Shown: one piece after another, positions 59,054-64,000 of the stretch
How the letters are laid out: each line of letters starts with the position of its first letter
How positions within the stretch are numbered: position 1 is the first letter of the stretch
Assembly (NCBI GenBank): GCA_016707075.1
Contig: JADJII010000009.1
Span: 124,001-188,000, forward strand
Reading direction: 5' to 3'
DNA from: Egaibacter danicus
GTDB taxonomy: Bacteria; Pseudomonadota; Gammaproteobacteria; Burkholderiales; Burkholderiaceae_C
DNA: 64,000 nt
Notes under the pieces: generated by a model
What the model was told of the DNA's origin: nothing
Seen by the model: the letters and a program-made list of their open reading frames with translations, nothing else
The model's database searches: none
Position numbers and translations under genes: made by a program

Positions 59054-61681
59054 TTACGCCATCTCAAAAGCCGCGTCGAGGACCGCCAAGGCCTCTGTGA
59101 ACACCTTGTCCTCAATCGTCAACGGAAACAGGAAGCGGATCACATTTCCGTAGACACCGCACGTCAACAGGAGCAACCCCTTCTTCAGCGCCTGCTGCTG
59201 CACGCGTTTTGTGTAATCCGCATCCGGGCTTCCCGTTGCCGGATCGACCAGTTCGCAAGCCACCATCGCGCCCAGTCCACGCACGTCACTAATGCGCGAG
59301 TTCTTATTTTGAATACCACCCAAGTGAACCTTGAGCCGATCACCAAGCACCTGCGCGCGCTCGCATAGTTGTTCCTCCTGCATGATGTCCAACACAGCGT
59401 GCGCAGCAGCAACAGCCAGTGGATTCCCGGCATAGGTTCCACCCAAGCCCCCGGGAGCCGGCGCATCCATGATCCCAGCCTTGCCCACCACGGCTGACAA
59501 TGTGGTTCCTCCAGCCATGCTCTTTGCCAGGGTCATGATGTCCGGGGATACCCCAAAATGCTCCATCGCGAACATCTTTCCAGTACGTGCGAAGCCCGTT
59601 TGCACCTCATCTGCAATCAGCAAAATCCCGTGCGCATCACATAGTTCACGAAGCCATTTAACGGCTTCTGCCTGAATGACGTTAAACCCACCCTCCCCCT
59701 GGACGGGCTCAAAAACGATTGCCGCAACTCTGGAAGGCTCGATATCGCATTTGAATACCTGCTCCATTGCATACTTGACATCATCGAGCGATGCGCAATG
59801 ACATGGAAATGGAACATGGAAAATTTCGGGCGGGAAAGGACCAAAACCTGCCTTGTAAGGCTGAACCTTCCCCGTCATCGCCACGGCGAACATGCTGCGG
59901 CCATGAAAGGCCCCGCCAAACGCGATCACGCCACTGCGCTTTGTCGCTGATCGGGCAATCTTGATTGCATTCTCGATGGCTTCGGCACCAGTCGAGAAAA
60001 AAGCTATCTTTCGGGGGCCCGTGATCGGAACGATGGCATTGATGCGTTCCGCCAGAGAGACGTATTCCGTATACGGCACGACCTGATAGCAGCTGTGCGT
60101 GAATCGCTCAAGCTGCGCTGATATCGCAGCTTGAATCTTGGGATGACAGTGCCCTGTATTCAACACGGCAATACCGCCTGCAAAGTCAATAAATCGACGA
60201 CCCTCGATGTCCCAGAATTCCGCATTCTTGGCGTGGTCAATGAAGAAATCCCCCATTACCCCAACACCCCGTGGTGTGGCCGCTAGCCGCCGGGCATGCC
60301 ACTCAGCATTCGAGGCCTGTGTATCTTGTTTCATAACTGCACTCATGATGTCTCCTTTGTATCCGGGTTTTGATGCCTGTGATCTCATCGAGGCCTTGTT
60401 CAAGTCACGGGTCCAGACCCCCGCCTGCAAGCCATATATGGTTTGATTGGCCTGACGCACAACGTCAGCCGTATCTGTGAATGAAAGGACAGACAACACC
60501 GGCCCAAAGATTTCCTCCCGGGCAATCGTCATGTCATTTCGAACTTCATCAAAAATGGTGGGCTGAACGTAGAAACCACCAGTCTCCCTCATGGTCTGTT
60601 CACCGCCCGCCAGGACCTTCGCGCCCTCGCTCTTGCCACTCTCGATATAACGCAACACAGTGTCCATTTGGACCTTGTCAACGAGCGCCCCCATCACCGT
60701 CGCTTTGTCCAGTGGGTTGCCGGGAGCATAGTCAGGAACAAGCGACAGCGCTTTCTCAAGAAACCTGTCTTTGATGCTCGCCTCGACAAATAACCTCGAC
60801 GGCGCATTGCAACTCTCTCCTTGGTTGAAAAAGATGCTCCCCACTGCGGCCTGCACAGCCTTGTCCAGATCGGGACAATCAGCGAATACGATATTGGGCG
60901 ACTTGCCGCCTAGTTCCGTCCACGCACGCTTGAGGTTGCTCTGACCCGCCATCACGTGGATCTGCTTGCCAACGCGCGTCGAGCCGGTAAATGCAATGCA
61001 GTCCACGTCCATGTGCAAAGCCAACGGGGAACCCGCCTCGGCTCCATACCCAGGGACCACGTTAAAGACGCCCGCAGGAATACCTGCTTGCAAGGCGAGA
61101 TCGGCCATCCTCAGAGCCGTCAGCGGAGACTTCTCACTGGGCTTGAGTACGACGGAGTTGCCCGCGGCCAGCGCAGGGGCAATCTTCCAGGATGCCATGA
61201 TCATCGGATAGTTCCAAGGAACAATGACGCCCACAACACCCACAGGCTCTCTCGTTATCAGTGCAAGGGCATTTCTGGAGGTAGGTGCAATCTCATCGTA
61301 GACCTTGTCTACCGCCTCCCCATACCAGCGAATGCAATTGGACGCGCTGTTGACATCGACTGCCCTTGCATACTTGATTGGTTTTCCCATATCAAGTGTT
61401 TCGGTCATGGCCAGCTCGTCTCCGTGAGCAAGCAACAGGTCTGCGAATTTGATCATGATGCGCTTGCGCTGTGCAGGCGCCAGGCCGCTCCAGCGGCGAT
61501 CTTCAAATGCCGCACGCGCAGCGGAAACAGCAGCGTCAACATCGGCTTCGCTGCTTCGCGCCACCTGCGCCAGAATTCTGCCGTCTACCGGCGAAATGCA
61601 ATCAAAACTCTGCCCATTGCGCGCGGCCACGCGCTCTCCATTGATAACTGCCCGCCCGTCAAGCTTCAGTTCTATTGTCAT
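59054..61681 (-). CDS. In-frame fusion: truncated aldehyde dehydrogenase plus 4-aminobutyrate aminotransferase
   Basis: The open frame encodes 875 residues. Residues 1-430 or so are an aldehyde dehydrogenase (PuuC-like), with VPWNYP, GSTRVGKQI, TELGGKSPN and the catalytic cysteine in NQGESCNAPSRL. It stops being homologous after YGLQAGVWTRDLNKA, lacking the last 60 or so residues, including the usual FGGFKQSG region. From the internal ATG at 60346 the rest is a complete 430-residue class III GABA aminotransferase (GabT): FFSTGAEAIENAIKIA, GAFHGRS, LLIADEVQTGFARTG and the PLP lysine in TLAKSMAGG. GabT retains its own ribosome site, so it is probably also made alone. Confidence 0.9.
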   Translation of the reverse strand: MTIELKLDGRAVINGERVAARNGQSFDCISPVDGRILAQVARSSEADVDAAVSAARAAFEDRRWSGLAPAQRKRIMIKFADLLLAHGDELAMTETLDMGKPIKYARAVDVNSASNCIRWYGEAVDKVYDEIAPTSRNALALITREPVGVVGVIVPWNYPMIMASWKIAPALAAGNSVVLKPSEKSPLTALRMADLALQAGIPAGVFNVVPGYGAEAGSPLALHMDVDCIAFTGSTRVGKQIHVMAGQSNLKRAWTELGGKSPNIVFADCPDLDKAVQAAVGSIFFNQGESCNAPSRLFVEASIKDRFLEKALSLVPDYAPGNPLDKATVMGALVDKVQMDTVLRYIESGKSEGAKVLAGGEQTMRETGGFYVQPTIFDEVRNDMTIAREEIFGPVLSVLSFTDTADVVRQANQTIYGLQAGVWTRDLNKASMRSQASKPGYKGDIMSAVMKQDTQASNAEWHARRLAATPRGVGVMGDFFIDHAKNAEFWDIEGRRFIDFAGGIAVLNTGHCHPKIQAAISAQLERFTHSCYQVVPYTEYVSLAERINAIVPITGPRKIAFFSTGAEAIENAIKIARSATKRSGVIAFGGAFHGRSMFAVAMTGKVQPYKAGFGPFPPEIFHVPFPCHCASLDDVKYAMEQVFKCDIEPSRVAAIVFEPVQGEGGFNVIQAEAVKWLRELCDAHGILLIADEVQTGFARTGKMFAMEHFGVSPDIMTLAKSMAGGTTLSAVVGKAGIMDAPAPGGLGGTYAGNPLAVAAAHAVLDIMQEEQLCERAQVLGDRLKVHLGGIQNKNSRISDVRGLGAMVACELVDPATGSPDADYTKRVQQQALKKGLLLLTCGVYGNVIRFLFPLTIEDKVFTEALAVLDAAFEMA
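60344..60360 (-). promoter_or_regulatory. Internal ribosome binding site and ATG of gabT inside the fusion frame
   Basis: On the minus strand AAAGGAGACATCATG places an ideal ribosome site before ATG 60346, which begins the recognisable aminotransferase (MSAVMKQDTQ). It shows that the aminotransferase gene was once separate and that a deletion removed the dehydrogenase 3' end and the intergenic DNA. Confidence 0.85.
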
Positions 61682-61748
61682 GTCATCCTCTTCTTAATAC
61701 ATCGACAGGAAGCGACCAGCGCTCCCGCCAATTCTTCAATTCAATCAA

Positions 61749-62612
61749 TCAACCGGAAGTAGCTAATACGGCCAGTTCGGCTCGTGTTGCCGCTGCGATC
61801 TCACGCTCTCGCCTTCGTGTTTGACGAGCCACCCACACGCTGTAGCTCACAATGACGATGGTCACTGCAGCAATAAGGAGAGTCGCTGCCGCATAGATAC
61901 TGGGATTGATACCACGTCGGGCATAGCCGAAGATAACCTGAGGCAACGTGTTCACGCCAGGACCTGACAGGAATTCGGAAATAACCACATCATCAAATGA
62001 GAGCGTGAAGGACAGCAAAAAGGCCGCCAAAATGCCTTGGAAGATATTCGGCAATGTGATGAGGAAAAACACCTCATGAGGCCGCGCTCCGAGGTCCATC
62101 GCGGCCTCCTCAATGGAACGGTCCATATCCATCAAACGGGACTGGATGACTACCATGCCGTAGGACATTCCCAACAGCGTGTGACCGAAAATGATCGTAA
62201 GAAGTCCTCGCTCGGGCCAGCCAAATGCATTTTGAGCACCCACCATCAAGAGCAAGAGCGAGAGACCGATCACCACTTCAGGCATCACCAGCGGTGCATT
62301 GACCATACCGGAGAAGACGGTGCGGCCAGCGAAGCGACGGTATCGAACCAGGACAAAGGCGGCAAAAGTACCCAGCACCGCAGACAAGACGCCGGTGACC
62401 GCCGCCACCTTCACTGAAAGCCAGAAGCCCTCGACGATTTTAGTATCCCGCGTGAGCGCTTCATACCAGCGCAGTGAGAAGCCCGTGAAGTTGGCATCCT
62501 GTCGCGTGCTGTTGAAGCTAAAAATAACCATGAAAAAAAGCGGCAGGTAGAGAAACAGGTACACCAGTGCAAGCCAGGCTTTGCCAAAGTGTTTTTCGAG
62601 TAAGGCTTTCAT
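61749..62612 (-). CDS. Polyamine-type ABC transporter permease (PotC/PotI family)
   Basis: The 287-residue permease has about six helices and the EAA loop EEAAMDLGARPHEVFFLITLP, which docks to the ATPase. Other family marks are YLFLYLPLFFMVIFSFN and FTLSFDDVVISEFLSGPG. ATG 62612 begins MKALLEKHFG and lies 13 bp after the partner permease stop. The substrate is inferred as putrescine or spermidine from neighbours. Confidence 0.92.
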   Translation of the reverse strand: MKALLEKHFGKAWLALVYLFLYLPLFFMVIFSFNSTRQDANFTGFSLRWYEALTRDTKIVEGFWLSVKVAAVTGVLSAVLGTFAAFVLVRYRRFAGRTVFSGMVNAPLVMPEVVIGLSLLLLMVGAQNAFGWPERGLLTIIFGHTLLGMSYGMVVIQSRLMDMDRSIEEAAMDLGARPHEVFFLITLPNIFQGILAAFLLSFTLSFDDVVISEFLSGPGVNTLPQVIFGYARRGINPSIYAAATLLIAAVTIVIVSYSVWVARQTRRREREIAAATRAELAVLATSG

Positions 62613-62625
62613 GATCTCTGGCCCC

Positions 62626-63540
62626 TTACTTTCTAGGCTCGGCCGCATCGCCGGTGAAGTGATAGTAGACGGCCAAGGGTACGATGATCAACGCGATCAT
62701 CACCACGGCCAGCGCGGTGGCACGCGGCCAGTTGTTGCTGGTAAACATCTCGTCCCAGACCACGCGCCCGATCATGATGTTCTCGGGGCCACCCAGCAGC
62801 GATGGGATCACGAACTCCCCCACAGCCGGGATAAACACCAGCATGAAACCAGCGATGATGCCCGCCTTGGACAGCGGCACCGTGACCAGCCAAAACGCCT
62901 TGAACGGGGTTGTGCCGAGGTCGTAGGCAGCCTCCAGCAGGCGAAAGTCCATCTTCACCAGGTTCGCATATAGAGGCAATACCATGAAAGGCAGGTAAAC
63001 GTAGGTCATACCCACCAGCATGGACACATTGGTGTACAGCATCTGGATCGGCTCGCTAATGATCCCAACACCCATGAGGATCTGGTTGAGCACGCCCTGA
63101 TCGGCCAGTATTCCCTTCCAGGCATAAACACGCAGCAAAAACGAAGTCCAGAATGGCAACATCACCATCATCAGTAAGGCGGGTCGCACACTTGCCGGCG
63201 AGCGTGCAATGAAATAGGCAAACGGGTAGCCAATCAACAGGCAAAGCAGTGCAGTCCAAAGGGCATACCAGATGGAACGCAGGTAAGCCTCGATATAGAT
63301 CGTCTTGAAAAGCTCACCACTTTCACCGTCGCGAAAGATAGTCCAGTAATTTTCGTACTTCAGGCTGAGGATGCCCGTCTGTGGGTCCCAGATTGGCTTG
63401 AATGGGTTAATGCTTTCCCCCATGTCCACAAAGCTGATATAGAGCAGGATCAGGAAAGGCAAAAAGAAAAAGACGAAAAGCCAGACATAGGGCACGCCAA
63501 TGACGAAGCGTTTGCCTGGCATGGGGAAGTGGGAGGCCAT
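62626..63540 (-). CDS. Polyamine-type ABC transporter permease (PotB/PotH family)
   Basis: The 304-residue permease has six predicted helices. Marks are VIGVPYVWLFVFFFLPFLILL, LLMMVMLPFWTSFLLRVYAW and the EAA loop LEAAYDLGTTPFKAFWLVTVP, followed by VGEFVIPSLLGGPENIMIG. It is 18 bp downstream of the ATPase gene and pairs with the next permease to form the heteromeric channel. Confidence 0.93.
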   Translation of the reverse strand: MASHFPMPGKRFVIGVPYVWLFVFFFLPFLILLYISFVDMGESINPFKPIWDPQTGILSLKYENYWTIFRDGESGELFKTIYIEAYLRSIWYALWTALLCLLIGYPFAYFIARSPASVRPALLMMVMLPFWTSFLLRVYAWKGILADQGVLNQILMGVGIISEPIQMLYTNVSMLVGMTYVYLPFMVLPLYANLVKMDFRLLEAAYDLGTTPFKAFWLVTVPLSKAGIIAGFMLVFIPAVGEFVIPSLLGGPENIMIGRVVWDEMFTSNNWPRATALAVVMIALIIVPLAVYYHFTGDAAEPRK

Positions 63541-63558
63541 TGTGAGTTCCTTGGGCGG

Positions 63559-64000
63559 TTAGTCGCGCAACACCACGCCGGCGCCGTCGCTCCACCAAAA
63601 GAAGACTTCATCTTCCCAGGTGATGCCCGAGAGGTCCTGGCGCGATGTATTTGCCTCTGTGATCTTGACCTTCATCCCATCACTCGCGACCACGATATAA
63701 GTGTTGTATGAGCCCAGGTAGCCGATTTCCTTCACGCGCCCCTTGAACAGGTTAGGGCCAACGTTTTCGGGCGCCTTTTTGCTGATCTCGATCTTTTCAG
63801 GACGAACGGCAATCGACACGGGCATATTTAGCGTCCCGCTGACCCCGTGGCCAACGTGAATCACGCCGATACCGGTCTCAGCGGCGCAATGATCCGGTTC
63901 GTCAACGCTGAGCTTGCCGGCAAAGAGGTTGACGTTGCCGATGAAGTCCGCCACAAAGCGATTTTTCGGATGCTCGTAGATTTCCTCAGGGGTCCCCACC
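63559..64000 (-). CDS. Polyamine-type ABC transporter ATPase (PotA/PotG family), N-terminus beyond window
   Basis: Only the last 147 residues are present. GTPEEIYEHPKNRFVADFIGNVN is the conserved end of the ATPase domain, and the rest is the regulatory TOBE-type beta domain (ISIAVRPEKIEIS-like segment, then GYLGSYNTYIVVASDG). The Walker motifs lie outside the window. It heads the transport and catabolic operon that runs minus-strand toward 57697. Confidence 0.9.
   Translation of the reverse strand, partial: VGTPEEIYEHPKNRFVADFIGNVNLFAGKLSVDEPDHCAAETGIGVIHVGHGVSGTLNMPVSIAVRPEKIEISKKAPENVGPNLFKGRVKEIGYLGSYNTYIVVASDGMKVKITEANTSRQDLSGITWEDEVFFWWSDGAGVVLRD

Overview
The window looks like chromosomal DNA of a betaproteobacterium of the Comamonadaceae (Rhodoferax/Polaromonas/Acidovorax-like). 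The basis is gene content, a GC-rich composition, the order thrS-infC-rpmI-rplT-pheS-pheT-ihfA-merR, a poly-3-hydroxybutyrate cluster, a glutathione-type gentisate pathway with TRAP and TctC transport proteins, and a roughly 60-bp dispersed repeat that I associate with this family. The species cannot be fixed from the sequence alone.

Layout. 1-1532: 3'-truncated PhoX-type phosphatase. 1767-9169: large NAD-glutamate dehydrogenase, HDOD protein, endonuclease III and a membrane diguanylate cyclase. 9166-17754: an eight-gene minus-strand vitamin B12 uptake and late biosynthesis operon (btuB, a BtuF-like protein, cobU, btuF, btuC, btuD, cobQ, cobT) led by a cobalamin riboswitch. 18098-18895: a zapB-like gene, zapA and 6S RNA. 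18913-22661: a translationally coupled PAS-GGDEF-EAL protein and HD-GYP protein. 22865-26668: phaC-phaA-phaB. 26783-29684: small membrane protein, PgeF-type laccase-domain protein, maleylpyruvate isomerase and pirin, the last two divergent around a 29-bp poly-G tract. 29722-35906: ABM monooxygenase, TctC binding protein, gentisate dioxygenase, fumarylpyruvate hydrolase and a TRAP transporter. 35993-39596: Nudix, small orphan genes, thymidine kinase. 39818-47112: an RND efflux pair followed by an SQR-like flavoprotein, a YgaP-type membrane protein, OsmC, a CsoR-family regulator and a rhodanese, which I read as a sulfide/persulfide stress island. 47665-55811: tRNA-Pro and the thrS-to-merR translation operon. 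56099-57417: isocitrate lyase, frameshifted in this sequence. 57697-64000: a polyamine uptake and gamma-glutamyl-putrescine type catabolic operon in which a truncated aldehyde dehydrogenase is fused in frame to GABA aminotransferase.

The most unusual signal is the 60-bp repeat. I find eight gap-free alignable copies. Four lie inside coding regions as exactly 20 in-frame codons, and the two sense and the two antisense coding copies each use one reading register. One copy supplies a signal peptide with a lipobox-like motif, one supplies the first residues of the BtuD ATPase, and one contributes to an intrinsic terminator between rplT and pheS. The poly-G tract and two single-base frameshifts (pirin N-terminus, aceA) could be biological or could be sequence errors.
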